Below, one piece after another: positions 50,898 to 59,333 of a stretch of DNA of 64,000 nt (its first letter is position 1; each line of letters begins with the position of its first letter). The position numbers and the translations under genes are program-made. The notes beneath the pieces are model-generated. The model saw only the letters and a list, made by a program, of their open reading frames with translations, did not search any database and was not told the origin of the DNA. The stretch comes from Butyrivibrio sp. NC2007. Lineage in GTDB: Bacteria; Bacillota; Clostridia; Lachnospirales; Lachnospiraceae. The stretch lies in NCBI RefSeq assembly GCF_000421405.1, contig NZ_ATWY01000002.1, forward strand, positions 186,001-250,000, written 5' to 3'.

Positions 50898-52381
50898 CTG
50901 TCTTTCCTTTCAAGCTCATACATCTCTACATCCATATTCAGCTCTCCAACAGCTTTAAAGCTGATGCCTTCAGCCTTTACATCAGTGAGAACAACCATTG
51001 ACATAACCTGCTCTCCGTCATTTATGAACAGCTCCATTGAGTAACGGTCAAGGATGAGTCTGAGCTTTATGTTTCCTTTGTTATTTGCCACTCTGCATCT
51101 TCTCTGATGCACGATGGCTCTTCTGCTGCCGGAATGCTTTCTGTCTATCTTTACAATGTTAAGCTCAGGGTCATACTCAACGGTTGAGTATGCCTTACCG
51201 TTATCTGCAAAGCGAACTTCAAACTTCTTGTAAGAAAGCTCATCCGATAAGCTGCTGACATTTATTGTCATGTCTATGCATCTGCCCTCAATACTTGAGA
51301 GTGATACGCTGTCAGATACAAGTACATTTTGTCTGCTAATTCTTTTGCCGTAATAGTTCTCAATCTCTCTGACAGGTTTCTGGATCAGCTTGCCACCTCT
51401 AAGGCTGATCTCCCTTGGGAAACTCATCTGACCAAACCAAGGGAAATCATCGCGCCTTATGCCACAGGTATCCCAGTTCTGCATCCATCCGATCATCACT
51501 CTTCTGCCGTCATCTGTAAGGATTGTCTGAGGTGCATAGAAATCGATTCCGTAATCAACTGCCTGGCAATTCTCCTCACAAAAATCGCCTTTTTCGTTGA
51601 AGGCACCGATCACACATAAGGTTCCGTTTCCGTTGTGGAACTCAAGTTCCTCTGGCAGCATATCTTGTGGGCTTGTAAGCAGGAGCTGCTTACCATCAAG
51701 TGAAAAGTAATCAGGGCACTCCCACATAACGCCGAATCTGTGGTTATTCTTGATGACGAGCTTATCATAGGTCCACTTAAAGCCGTCCTCGCTGACAAAC
51801 TGAAGTATCTGGCCATCTTTGTCCACAGTCTTATTTCCGACTACCATGTAGTACTTGCCGTTTTCTCTCCATACCTTAGGGTCTCTGAAGTCGAATTTGC
51901 CTGCACCTTCAGGAAGTACATCCGCTGTGATAACAGGATTTCCATCAAATTTCTTGTAATCTGTTCCATCCCCAACTGCAACACACTGTGTCTGATACTC
52001 TGATATTTCCCCGTTTTCTCCCTGAACCTTGTTAACTCCGGTGTAAACAAGGAGCTGCCTTCCATCCTCCATCTCGATGGCGCTTCCGGAAAAACATCCG
52101 TCCTTGTCGTACTCTTCATCCGGTGCCATTGCTGCCGGAAGATATTCCCAGGTTATAAGGTCTTTGCTCTTTGCATGCCCCCAATGCATCGGTCCCCAAA
52201 CCGTATCGTAAGGGTAATACTGGTAAAAGAGATGGTACTCTCCCTTATAGCTGCTAAAACCGTTGGGATCATTCATCCATCCGCATCTGGGAGTCAAATG
52301 AAACTTAGGTCTTTGCTCCTCAGGGATAGCCAGCTCTTTCTTAACTTCATATTCCCTTGCCTTATCTAATTTGCCACTCAT
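50894..52381 (-). CDS. GH32 beta-fructosidase / sucrose hydrolase, cytosolic
   Basis: A 495-aa GH32 enzyme without a signal peptide. The catalytic triad is visible: nucleophile Asp in CGWMNDPNG, transition-state Asp in FDFRDPKVW and acid/base Glu in WECPDYF. A five-bladed propeller is followed by a C-terminal beta sandwich (about 360-495). With an ABC importer, not a PTS, the likely substrates are imported sucrose or short fructo-oligosaccharides (inference). It lies downstream of a terminator after the binding-protein gene, so its expression may be lower. Confidence 0.93.
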   Translation of the reverse strand: MSGKLDKAREYEVKKELAIPEEQRPKFHLTPRCGWMNDPNGFSSYKGEYHLFYQYYPYDTVWGPMHWGHAKSKDLITWEYLPAAMAPDEEYDKDGCFSGSAIEMEDGRQLLVYTGVNKVQGENGEISEYQTQCVAVGDGTDYKKFDGNPVITADVLPEGAGKFDFRDPKVWRENGKYYMVVGNKTVDKDGQILQFVSEDGFKWTYDKLVIKNNHRFGVMWECPDYFSLDGKQLLLTSPQDMLPEELEFHNGNGTLCVIGAFNEKGDFCEENCQAVDYGIDFYAPQTILTDDGRRVMIGWMQNWDTCGIRRDDFPWFGQMSFPREISLRGGKLIQKPVREIENYYGKRISRQNVLVSDSVSLSSIEGRCIDMTINVSSLSDELSYKKFEVRFADNGKAYSTVEYDPELNIVKIDRKHSGSRRAIVHQRRCRVANNKGNIKLRLILDRYSMELFINDGEQVMSMVVLTDVKAEGISFKAVGELNMDVEMYELERKDR

Positions 52382-52424
52382 ATTAATCCTTAATCCTTTT
52401 TACCAATTACTTAATTTAGAGCTA

Positions 52425-52453
52425 AAAATCGGGGAGGAGATTTCTCCTCCCCG
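52425..52453 (-). terminator. Hairpin terminator inside the fructan operon
   Basis: On the minus strand CGGGGAGGAGA-AA-TCTCCTCCCCG is followed by ATTTTTAG. It lies between the binding-protein gene and GH32, so it probably acts as an attenuator with partial read-through. Confidence 0.8.
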
Positions 52454-52464
52454 GGTACTGATTC

Positions 52465-54117
52465 TTATTTGTAGAACTCATCGAGGTACTTCTGATAGAT
52501 TGAGAGGTAATTCTCAAGTCCGTAAGCATCTACCTGCTTAAGGTACTCATCCCAATCGCTGTCAGAAAGTCCGTTCATAACGAAGTTACTTCTGCTTGTG
52601 TTGATGTAGCTGATAAGATCCTGCTGGATTGTTGTAAGCTTCTCTGTGTCATCAGCTGTCATGAATACGTTAGGATATACATACTTGCAGTTCATGTCAT
52701 CTGTGTAGTACTCCTTGATCCAGTCAAGACGATACTGAGCATCATCAGGGCATGTAACGTATACACCGTAGTACTCGTCAAGGATTGCAAGAGGTCCGCC
52801 TACAGCCTCAGCCTCACGAACTTCAACAGGTGAAGCATCGCCAAGAGGTGCGTGCTTAAGCATCTTCCCACCGTTAGCATTCTCTGAAAGTTCGAAGATA
52901 TCGAACTCATCATCCTCGCCGTAAGTTCCCCAGTTATTCTGAGGTGACTGGAATGGATCATACATAAGGTCAAGCCATGCACAAACAAATGCAGGGTTGT
53001 CGCACTTAGCTGTGATAACACATCTTCCTCTGTCAAATCCGGAAGTGAATGAACCGTTCATAGGTGTTACGTTTGTTGTATCTGCCTTAAGTGCAGCAAG
53101 TGGCTCGAAGTCTTCAAGGTTATCGATGTTAGCAACATCCCATGTGAAGCATACGCCGTATCTGTGTGACTTACCCTTTGCTACATATGTTGACCAATCC
53201 TGTGTGAAGCACTCAGGGTCAATAAGTCCCTCTTCATAGAGCTTGTGAAGCCACTGCATACCTGACTTAAATCCGTCCTGTGTAGCTGTGCAGATAACCT
53301 TCTTGTCGTCTGTAACTGCAATGTGCTGTCCTATATCGTTGTCACCATATCCCTCGCCAAAGCCGTTGATAAGAAGGCTTGGATCCTGGTCGTTCATAAT
53401 GCAGCTCATAGGGATGATGTCACCCTCGATACCGAACTCTGCCTGGAGCTCTGAAGCGTGATCCTTGAATGCCTTAAGAACTTCTTCGAACTCATCAACT
53501 GTTGTGGGCTTCTCAAGTCCAAGGAAGTTAAGCCACTTTGTGTTGATATATGTGAAGTTGTTACCTACTGTCTGGATAGCTGTCTTGTTTGATCCGAGCT
53601 GCTCGATCCATGGAAGAGCCCAGATATGTCCCTCTGAATCCTCACACATTGTGCGGTACTCAGGATACTTGTCAAATACTGCCTTAAGGTTAGGCATGTT
53701 GTTGTCGATGTAATCCTCTAAAGGAAGAATAACTCCCTGATCTGCATATCTGATAAGATCTGAATTGCTGAAGCTTGCATTGAAGACCATATCAGTAAGA
53801 GTGCCCTTGTTGGCCATGTTAAGCTGGATCTTGTCTCCCCACTGATCATTTGAAATTGCTGTCCACTCAACATGTACGTTTGTTGCCTCTTCAAGTCTCT
53901 TGAAGATGGTTCTCTTATTGGGATCTGACTCTGTTCCTGATGGATAACTGATGGTACCTGTAATGGTAACCTGATCTGCCAGCGGGAAGCTGATGCCATC
54001 TGCTGACACTTCAGCTGTGCTGCTTGATGCTGCCCCTTTGCCGCAGCCTGCAAGCATGCTTACTGACATAGCTGCTACAAGGGCTGCACTGAGTAACCTT
54101 GATGTTTTCTTTTTCAT
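52465..54117 (-). CDS. Extracellular solute-binding lipoprotein (LplA-like)
   Basis: A 550-aa protein with a lipoprotein signal (LAGC lipobox), a short Ser/Ala linker and a large periplasmic-binding fold with the pattern of the LplA/YtcQ branch (FKRLEEATNVHVEWTAIS, GDNDIGQHIAVTDDKKV). It collects sugar for the LplB/LplC-like permeases encoded upstream in the same operon. High levels are expected because it precedes the internal terminator. Substrate inferred as sucrose or fructan from the downstream enzymes. Confidence 0.93.
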   Translation of the reverse strand: MKKKTSRLLSAALVAAMSVSMLAGCGKGAASSSTAEVSADGISFPLADQVTITGTISYPSGTESDPNKRTIFKRLEEATNVHVEWTAISNDQWGDKIQLNMANKGTLTDMVFNASFSNSDLIRYADQGVILPLEDYIDNNMPNLKAVFDKYPEYRTMCEDSEGHIWALPWIEQLGSNKTAIQTVGNNFTYINTKWLNFLGLEKPTTVDEFEEVLKAFKDHASELQAEFGIEGDIIPMSCIMNDQDPSLLINGFGEGYGDNDIGQHIAVTDDKKVICTATQDGFKSGMQWLHKLYEEGLIDPECFTQDWSTYVAKGKSHRYGVCFTWDVANIDNLEDFEPLAALKADTTNVTPMNGSFTSGFDRGRCVITAKCDNPAFVCAWLDLMYDPFQSPQNNWGTYGEDDEFDIFELSENANGGKMLKHAPLGDASPVEVREAEAVGGPLAILDEYYGVYVTCPDDAQYRLDWIKEYYTDDMNCKYVYPNVFMTADDTEKLTTIQQDLISYINTSRSNFVMNGLSDSDWDEYLKQVDAYGLENYLSIYQKYLDEFYK

Positions 54118-54191
54118 TTTCCTCTCCTTTTAAACCTTCTTTTTTTTATAAGATCATCCTTGAATAACAAGGAAGCTCTGTTTCCACTACG

Positions 54192-55106
54192 TTAGCCTTT
54201 TACTGAACCAACCATGATTCCTGAGTCGAAATACTTCTGGAAGAACGGATACATCACAACCAGCGGAAGGCTGGAAACGATGATCGTTGCATACTTAAGG
54301 AGCTCTGCAAGCTGTGCTCTCTGAGCTGTACTCTGCATGTCCGCGATCATTCCGGGATCAGGCTCGTTCTGGATAAGTATTGCCCTGAGCACCAGCTGAA
54401 GTGGCTGCTTGCTGGCTGAGTTCAAATAGATCATTGCGTCAAAGTAGCTGTTCCACATTCCTACAAACTGCCACAGTGTAAGTACGGCGATAAGGGGTGT
54501 ACACACCGGAAGCAGAATTCTGAAGAAGAACACCAGCTCATTCGCACCGTCAACATCCGCTGCTTCTCTGAGCTCAGTGGGAATACCTTTGTAATAAGTT
54601 CTTGCAATTATCATGTTCCATACACTAAAGGAACCTGGAAGGATTACAGCCCACATACTGTCCAAAAGTCCCATGTTACTGATAAGAAGGTATGTAGGGA
54701 TAAGTCCGCCGCCAAAAAACATTGTGATAATGAAGATTGTGTTGAAGATCTTTTTTCCCTTAAAATCATCCCTGGACATGGGGTATGCACACAGCAGTGT
54801 GATAAATACTGAGATTGCTGCAAACAGAACCGAGTACAGGACTGCGTTAAAGAAGCCGGTCCAGATCTGTGAGTTTGACATAACTCTCTCGTAAGCTGTT
54901 AAAGTCCATTTACTTGTATCAAAAACTATACCCTTGTTCTGCAGTGTTATCGGATCCATGAAGGATGCGATGATAATGTAAACTACCGGTCCGATAATAG
55001 CTGCTACGAAAAGCCCCAACAGTACGTATCCTGTTAAAAGAAATATCTTATCCCCAATGGAAGCTCTCGCGAATTCACTCTTTTTCATGCTAAGTGTCTT
55101 TTCCAT
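54192..55106 (-). CDS. ABC permease (LplC/YtcP-like)
   Basis: A 304-aa membrane protein with six TM segments and the EAA loop (LREAADVDGANELVFFFRILLP, about 180-200). It ends in the SGIMVGSVKG tail usual for LplC-type permeases. It pairs with the LplB-like permease encoded 12 bp upstream. The 74-bp gap to the binding-protein gene holds only a ribosome site. Confidence 0.94.
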   Translation of the reverse strand: MEKTLSMKKSEFARASIGDKIFLLTGYVLLGLFVAAIIGPVVYIIIASFMDPITLQNKGIVFDTSKWTLTAYERVMSNSQIWTGFFNAVLYSVLFAAISVFITLLCAYPMSRDDFKGKKIFNTIFIITMFFGGGLIPTYLLISNMGLLDSMWAVILPGSFSVWNMIIARTYYKGIPTELREAADVDGANELVFFFRILLPVCTPLIAVLTLWQFVGMWNSYFDAMIYLNSASKQPLQLVLRAILIQNEPDPGMIADMQSTAQRAQLAELLKYATIIVSSLPLVVMYPFFQKYFDSGIMVGSVKG

Positions 55107-55118
55107 CTGAGTTCCTCC

Positions 55119-56039
55119 TTATAGTCCCTGTCCATCATTCATCTTCTCTACTATCTTATTTACTACAACAAGAAGTATTACATTGATGATGGTGTTAAAA
55201 AGTCCAACGGCTGTCGAATAACTGTAGTCACCGTTCAAAAGACCTTTCTTGTAAACGTAAGTTGCTATGATCTCAGATGATGACAGATTCATGTCTGACT
55301 GAAGTGCGTATGCCTTCTCAAATCCGATGCTCATGATGTTTCCGGCCTGAAGGATGAACTGGATAACTACCATATCCTTGATAGCCGGCCATTCAACGGC
55401 CTTTATCTGCTGCCAGATATTCGCTCCGTCAATCTGTGCTGCTTCCTTGAGCTCTTTGCTGGCATTTGAGAGAGCTGCGGTGTACATGATCGATGCCCAT
55501 CCTGCTCCCTGCCAGATTCCGCTTATGATGTAGATCGGTCTGAACGCTGCAGGGATTGTAAGGAAGTTGATGTTACTTCCCATCATCATGTTCAGTGGTC
55601 CTGTTACGGAAAGAAGGATTCTTACCATACCACAGAGGACGATGACTGAAATGAAGTTTGGCATGTACAGTACAAGCTGGATCTTCTGCTTGATCTTGCT
55701 GCTAGCTATTCTGTTAAGAAGCAGTGCAAGTATGATCGGCATCGGGAATCCCCAAAGGAGTCCGAAGATACTCAGCTTCAATGTGTTCATAAGGTATTGC
55801 AGGAAATCCGGCGATGACAGGAACTGCTGGAAGTACTTAAGTCCTACCCATTCGCTTCCCAGGATTCCTTTAAAAGGATTGTATTTCTGGAACGCTATGA
55901 GGATTCCTCCCATGGGCAAATACTTAAATACAATAGTAAGGATCAGTGCCGGTCCCAAAAAGAATACATAAAGCTGCCAGTGCTGTTTTATATACACCAG
56001 CGTGTTATGTAGATTGTTGTCCTTTGCTTTCGCATTCAT
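55119..56039 (-). CDS. ABC permease (LplB/YteP-like)
   Basis: A 306-aa membrane protein with six TM segments, a WQLYVFFLGPALILTIVFKYLPMGG start and the EAA loop (KELKEAAQIDGANIWQQIKAVEWP). First gene of the fructan operon. The ATG at 56039 has AGGGGAG upstream. A longer frame to 56105 crosses the promoter region, including an operator, and was rejected. The TSS is expected near 56084, giving a 45-nt leader. Confidence 0.93.
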   Translation of the reverse strand: MNAKAKDNNLHNTLVYIKQHWQLYVFFLGPALILTIVFKYLPMGGILIAFQKYNPFKGILGSEWVGLKYFQQFLSSPDFLQYLMNTLKLSIFGLLWGFPMPIILALLLNRIASSKIKQKIQLVLYMPNFISVIVLCGMVRILLSVTGPLNMMMGSNINFLTIPAAFRPIYIISGIWQGAGWASIMYTAALSNASKELKEAAQIDGANIWQQIKAVEWPAIKDMVVIQFILQAGNIMSIGFEKAYALQSDMNLSSSEIIATYVYKKGLLNGDYSYSTAVGLFNTIINVILLVVVNKIVEKMNDGQGL

Positions 56040-56056
56040 ATAACTCCCCTTCTCAC

Positions 56057-56075
56057 TTTTACATTTGTAACATTT
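56057..56075. promoter_or_regulatory. Operator copy 1 downstream of the transporter promoter
   Basis: A 19-bp sequence, TTTTACATTTGTAACATTT, containing the dyad TTACA-TT-TGTAA. It is identical to the copy at 56128-56146 and lies between the transporter TSS and the permease ATG. Most likely bound by the adjacent LacI-type regulator. Confidence 0.6.
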
Positions 56076-56090
56076 CGTTTGCGTATGTAA

Positions 56091-56119
56091 AATATAACAC
56101 GGCATAAATAATGTGTCAA
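56091..56119 (-). promoter_or_regulatory. Promoter of the fructan transporter operon
   Basis: TTGACA (56114-56119) and TATATT (56091-56096) on the minus strand are exactly 17 bp apart. The two identical operators lie on either side of it, 71 bp apart. Confidence 0.88.
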
Positions 56120-56127
56120 TATAGAAA

Positions 56128-56146
56128 TTTTACATTTGTAACATTT
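56128..56146. promoter_or_regulatory. Operator copy 2 between the divergent promoters
   Basis: Exact 19-bp repeat of copy 1. Related half-sites follow at 56151-56166 and 56171-56180, overlapping the -35 box and spacer of the regulator's promoter, which suggests autoregulation (inference). Confidence 0.6.
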
Positions 56147-56157
56147 TTAATTTACAT

Positions 56158-56186
56158 TTGACACATAGAATTTTACATTTTATAAT
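56158..56186 (+). promoter_or_regulatory. Consensus promoter of the LacI-type regulator
   Basis: TTGACA (56158-56163) and TATAAT (56181-56186) are separated by 17 bp: a perfect consensus. The start site would be near 56193, 60 bp before the ATG. Confidence 0.92.
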
Positions 56187-56252
56187 GAATAAGGTGATTG
56201 CGCCCTCTTATGTGCATGAGCCCAGTCTATACTAATATATCGGAGATTTTAC

Positions 56253-57302
56253 ATGGCAACTAAAGTTACCCTTCAGGATATCGCGGATGCTCTGGGAGTG
56301 TCTCGCAATACCGTATCAAAGGCTATTAATAATACCGGAGTTTTAGCTGAATCGACCAGACAGAAGGTCTTGGAAAAAGCTATAGAAATGGGATATAAAC
56401 AGTTTTCATATGCAAACTCTGTTTCAGAAATAAGAAACCCTTCCGTAGCAAAAGCAAAAGCCTCCGGAGAGATAGCTCTTTTCACCGGAAGTTTCCTTAA
56501 CAATTCACATTTTGCTTCTACCATGCTGGATAAGTTTCAGCATGAGGTTTCTTTATTAGGATACAGTCTGACAATGCACAGAGTAGATGAACACAATGTT
56601 GCAGAGCTCTCTCTCCCGCTTTCCTTCAGACAGGAAAACACTAAGGCCATTGCCTGCATTGAGATGTTCAATCATCCGTACTGCGAGATGCTCTGCAGCC
56701 TTGGTATTCCGGTTCTTATGATCGATGCGCCGGTTGCCAGCTACTGGAAGCCTTTAGATGCAGACATTCTGCTGATGGACAATTTCTCAAGTATATATAC
56801 TGTTGTCAATGATATGAGTAAAAGAGGTATAACCTCCATCGGCTTTGTCGGACAGGTCACTCACTGCCGCTCTTTCTACGAGAGATTCATGGCCTTTAGA
56901 GAAGCGATGTACATCAATAACCTTACTGTTAATGATGACTACTGCCTCACAGAGGTTCACCCTCACGGCGACGATTACAAAGACTATCTATACAAAGCCC
57001 TTGAGAACATGAAGAGCTTTCCTGAGATGTTTATCTGCGCCAACGACTTCGTGGCCCTTGACCTGTTGTACGGTCTTAAGATGATGGGTGTTGAATGTCC
57101 TCGTGACATCAAGCTCTTTGGCTTTGATGATTCACCGGAGTCCAAGATTGTAACCCCGTCGCTCTCAACCAGCCACATTCACAGCCAGATCATCGGCTAC
57201 TCAGCTGCAAACCTTGTTATGTCAAGGATTGAACAGCCGGATCTCAATTATCGAATAACCTATACAGAGACGGATCTGATCTACAGAGATTCTACCATGT
57301 AA
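56253..57302 (+). CDS. LacI-family transcriptional regulator of fructan uptake
   Basis: A 349-aa repressor-type protein with an N-terminal helix-turn-helix (TLQDIADALGVSRNTVSKAINNTG), hinge, and a periplasmic-binding-like effector domain (ITSIGFVGQVTH, FICANDFVALDLLYGLKMMG, IKLFGFDDSPESKIVTPSLSTSH). It is divergent from the transporter operon and close to repeated operators. The ligand is probably a sugar linked to sucrose or fructan breakdown (inference). Start supported by GGAG 9 nt upstream. Confidence 0.93.
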   Translation: MATKVTLQDIADALGVSRNTVSKAINNTGVLAESTRQKVLEKAIEMGYKQFSYANSVSEIRNPSVAKAKASGEIALFTGSFLNNSHFASTMLDKFQHEVSLLGYSLTMHRVDEHNVAELSLPLSFRQENTKAIACIEMFNHPYCEMLCSLGIPVLMIDAPVASYWKPLDADILLMDNFSSIYTVVNDMSKRGITSIGFVGQVTHCRSFYERFMAFREAMYINNLTVNDDYCLTEVHPHGDDYKDYLYKALENMKSFPEMFICANDFVALDLLYGLKMMGVECPRDIKLFGFDDSPESKIVTPSLSTSHIHSQIIGYSAANLVMSRIEQPDLNYRITYTETDLIYRDSTM

Positions 57303-57321
57303 AGATTTTGACTTAATGTAA

Positions 57322-57360
57322 AAAATGGATATAAAGCCTTGTGAGCTTTATATCCATTTT
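57322..57360. terminator. Bidirectional terminator between convergent genes
   Basis: A 16-bp perfect stem (AAAATGGATATAAAGC with its complement) and a 7-nt loop. A-rich and T-rich outer ends allow termination of the LacI gene on plus and of the nucleotidase transcript on minus. Confidence 0.88.
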
Positions 57361-57378
57361 ATTATGTGCTTATTGCTA

Positions 57379-57978
57379 TTATGCTTTCACAGACTCCTTT
57401 ATGGAATCCCAGTTATAGACTCTTGTGTAATTAGCTCCCGGCAGTTCACAGTCCCTGTTCCAGGGGCGATCAAAGACCTTGACCTGCAAATTTGGTAAAT
57501 GGTCAAAGAATCCAAATGCAGCCGGAGAATCTTCTACAGCAACATCAAAGTGCATCTTGTAGTAGTCCTCAAGTTCAAGACCAAACTCACTGTTCTTGAT
57601 AAAGCTGTCACGCCCATACTTGTTAAGGCAATAAAGCTTAACTCTCTTAAGGTCATGCTCATCAAGCCACTGCCTTGAAGCTTGATAGGCACTATCCGGA
57701 CGTCCTGTTATGATAAAGACGCTGTGTCCCTCATCTATCCAACCATTGATGGTTTTTGATGCCCCGGGTGTCTCTTCATACGCCAAAAGACTCTTTGGAG
57801 TATGCGCTTCTATCATCATCTGTTCATACTGCTCATCAGTAAGATCAAAAGACTTCTGAAGATTGAAGGAATGTATAGCTTCGTAGGGAACATCTATATC
57901 AAACAAATCTTTAACCAAAGTCGAAAAGCCTTGGGCAGTCTCGCATAAGCAGTCATCAAAATCAACGTAAATATTCAT
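57379..57978 (-). CDS. HAD-type 5'-nucleotidase (NT5C-like)
   Basis: This 199-aa HAD phosphatase resembles 5'(3')-deoxyribonucleotidases: motif I DFDDCLCET (residues 6-14), motif II FIITGRPDS, and AVEDSPAAFGFF as motif IV. No large cap. It probably dephosphorylates nucleotides or a related small phosphate. It lies 17 bp downstream of the flavoprotein gene. Confidence 0.8.
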   Translation of the reverse strand: MNIYVDFDDCLCETAQGFSTLVKDLFDIDVPYEAIHSFNLQKSFDLTDEQYEQMMIEAHTPKSLLAYEETPGASKTINGWIDEGHSVFIITGRPDSAYQASRQWLDEHDLKRVKLYCLNKYGRDSFIKNSEFGLELEDYYKMHFDVAVEDSPAAFGFFDHLPNLQVKVFDRPWNRDCELPGANYTRVYNWDSIKESVKA

Positions 57979-57995
57979 ATTATCCTCACATACAA

Positions 57996-59165
57996 TTAGT
58001 TTTCAATTCTTCGGAGCAGGTCTTTCTTCTTAAGACCGTTTTGCTTTGCTGCCTTGGGCCAGCCTCTGCCGGCCATAAACATATATGCTGCTCTCGGGAA
58101 TTTATATGCATCCGCGTAAATGTCGTCAATAGCTGATGAATTCCCAATCACAGCACCCAGTGTCTGCAGAGCTTCAACTACATATTTCACAGGACCGGCC
58201 GGAGCATTGATGGTCTGAATGAGCGCTCCCATCATTTCGCCGCCTCCTATAGCAACTCCTCCGCCATAGGAAAATCCGCATTTCTGACTCCACTTTCTCA
58301 CCTGTCTCAAAACATTTTTTATCTGGCAGCTCTCATAGAAGCCCATGTTTACTACAGTGTAAATCTTTTTATCACCGGGCGGACATATCTTTTCCATAAG
58401 CTCCATGACCTTTAGAACTTCTGAAGGAATTCCGTCGACGTACATCGGAAATCCAAGGACAATCTTGTCTGCGCCTGACAGGGTCTGCACGAGTTCTTCA
58501 GGCTTATTCAGGTATGGCACAAGACTGATTGTTTCTGCCTCTTCTCCAATGCTTTCTGAGAGCTTGTTAAGGAATTTTGATGTGTTTGAGTTATCGCCTC
58601 TAAGACTTCCGTTAAAGAGGATGGTTTTACCGGAAGCCATATCCGAAGCCGGCTGCGAACCGGCAGAAGATTCTTTTACTTCCTGTAACTGAGTGGTTTC
58701 CTCAAATCTGATATCTTTGATCACGCCGTTGAAGTTCCGGCAAACAGCTTCCACATAGTGCTTAGCATCCGCCTGATCTTCTTTGGTAAGGTCATGTCCT
58801 CTGAAGATGACCGTGATCTTTTTTGACTCAGGATAGCGCATCTTGTGATGCATCTCATTATCTACAATGCGGAAATATGGAAGAACCCATCCGATACTTC
58901 TGTCGAATACATTCTTAACAAAGCTGCTAAATCCGCCATAGGTGTACCTGGTCATTACCACAAGCTCATCAGCCTTATGGATGAGATACCCCATCCTGTT
59001 ATAGCCATCTTTGATAACGCATTCTCCCGGTGTCTTTAACCAGCAGCCAAAACACCCTGCGCAGGGCTTAATCTCTTTTGACGGAGCTATTACTTCCCAT
59101 CCCTGATAATCCTGTGAAATCTGTCCCCACTCTTTTTCATCAAGATCATGAATCAGTAAATTCAT
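57996..59165 (-). CDS. Protein with two flavodoxin-like domains
   Basis: This 389-aa protein looks like a fusion. The first domain (1-165) is like an NADPH-dependent FMN reductase or iron-sulfur flavoprotein with a Cys cluster (PCAGCFGCWLKTPGEC) and TRYTYGGFSSFVKNVFDR. A linker is followed by a second flavodoxin fold (about 190-389: ILFNGSLRGDNSNTSKFL, IVLGFPMYVDGIPSEV, NMGFYES). The ATG at 59165 has AAAGGGGGAG; the longer frame has none. It probably transfers electrons; partners unknown. Confidence 0.8.
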   Translation of the reverse strand: MNLLIHDLDEKEWGQISQDYQGWEVIAPSKEIKPCAGCFGCWLKTPGECVIKDGYNRMGYLIHKADELVVMTRYTYGGFSSFVKNVFDRSIGWVLPYFRIVDNEMHHKMRYPESKKITVIFRGHDLTKEDQADAKHYVEAVCRNFNGVIKDIRFEETTQLQEVKESSAGSQPASDMASGKTILFNGSLRGDNSNTSKFLNKLSESIGEEAETISLVPYLNKPEELVQTLSGADKIVLGFPMYVDGIPSEVLKVMELMEKICPPGDKKIYTVVNMGFYESCQIKNVLRQVRKWSQKCGFSYGGGVAIGGGEMMGALIQTINAPAGPVKYVVEALQTLGAVIGNSSAIDDIYADAYKFPRAAYMFMAGRGWPKAAKQNGLKKKDLLRRIEN

Positions 59166-59210
59166 ACACTTCTCCCCCTTTAGTAATTCAATAATAGCAA
59201 TCATCACGCA

Positions 59211-59242
59211 AAAAGACCAGCCGTTTTCACGACCGGTCTTTT
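59211..59242. other. Terminator-like hairpin between divergent genes
   Basis: AAAAGACC and GGTCTTTT (8 bp) plus partial inner pairing around TTTTCA. T-rich ends appear on both strands. It lies between the starts of two divergent genes, where no transcript should end, so it may be a leftover or a regulatory hairpin. Confidence 0.5.
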
Positions 59243-59260
59243 CTTGTTGCGGGTGATTCG

Positions 59261-59289
59261 TTGTTAAATGAAGAAGGTTATATTAAAAT
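59261..59289 (+). promoter_or_regulatory. Probable promoter of the plus-strand GGDEF gene
   Basis: TTGTTA (59261-59266) and TAAAAT (59284-59289) are 17 bp apart. Position implies a start codon downstream of 59296, supporting the ATG at 59334 over the ATG at 59268. Confidence 0.5.
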
Positions 59290-59333
59290 ATAAAGTAGTT
59301 AGCGATATAGAGACAAGAAAAATGAGGCCAAAA

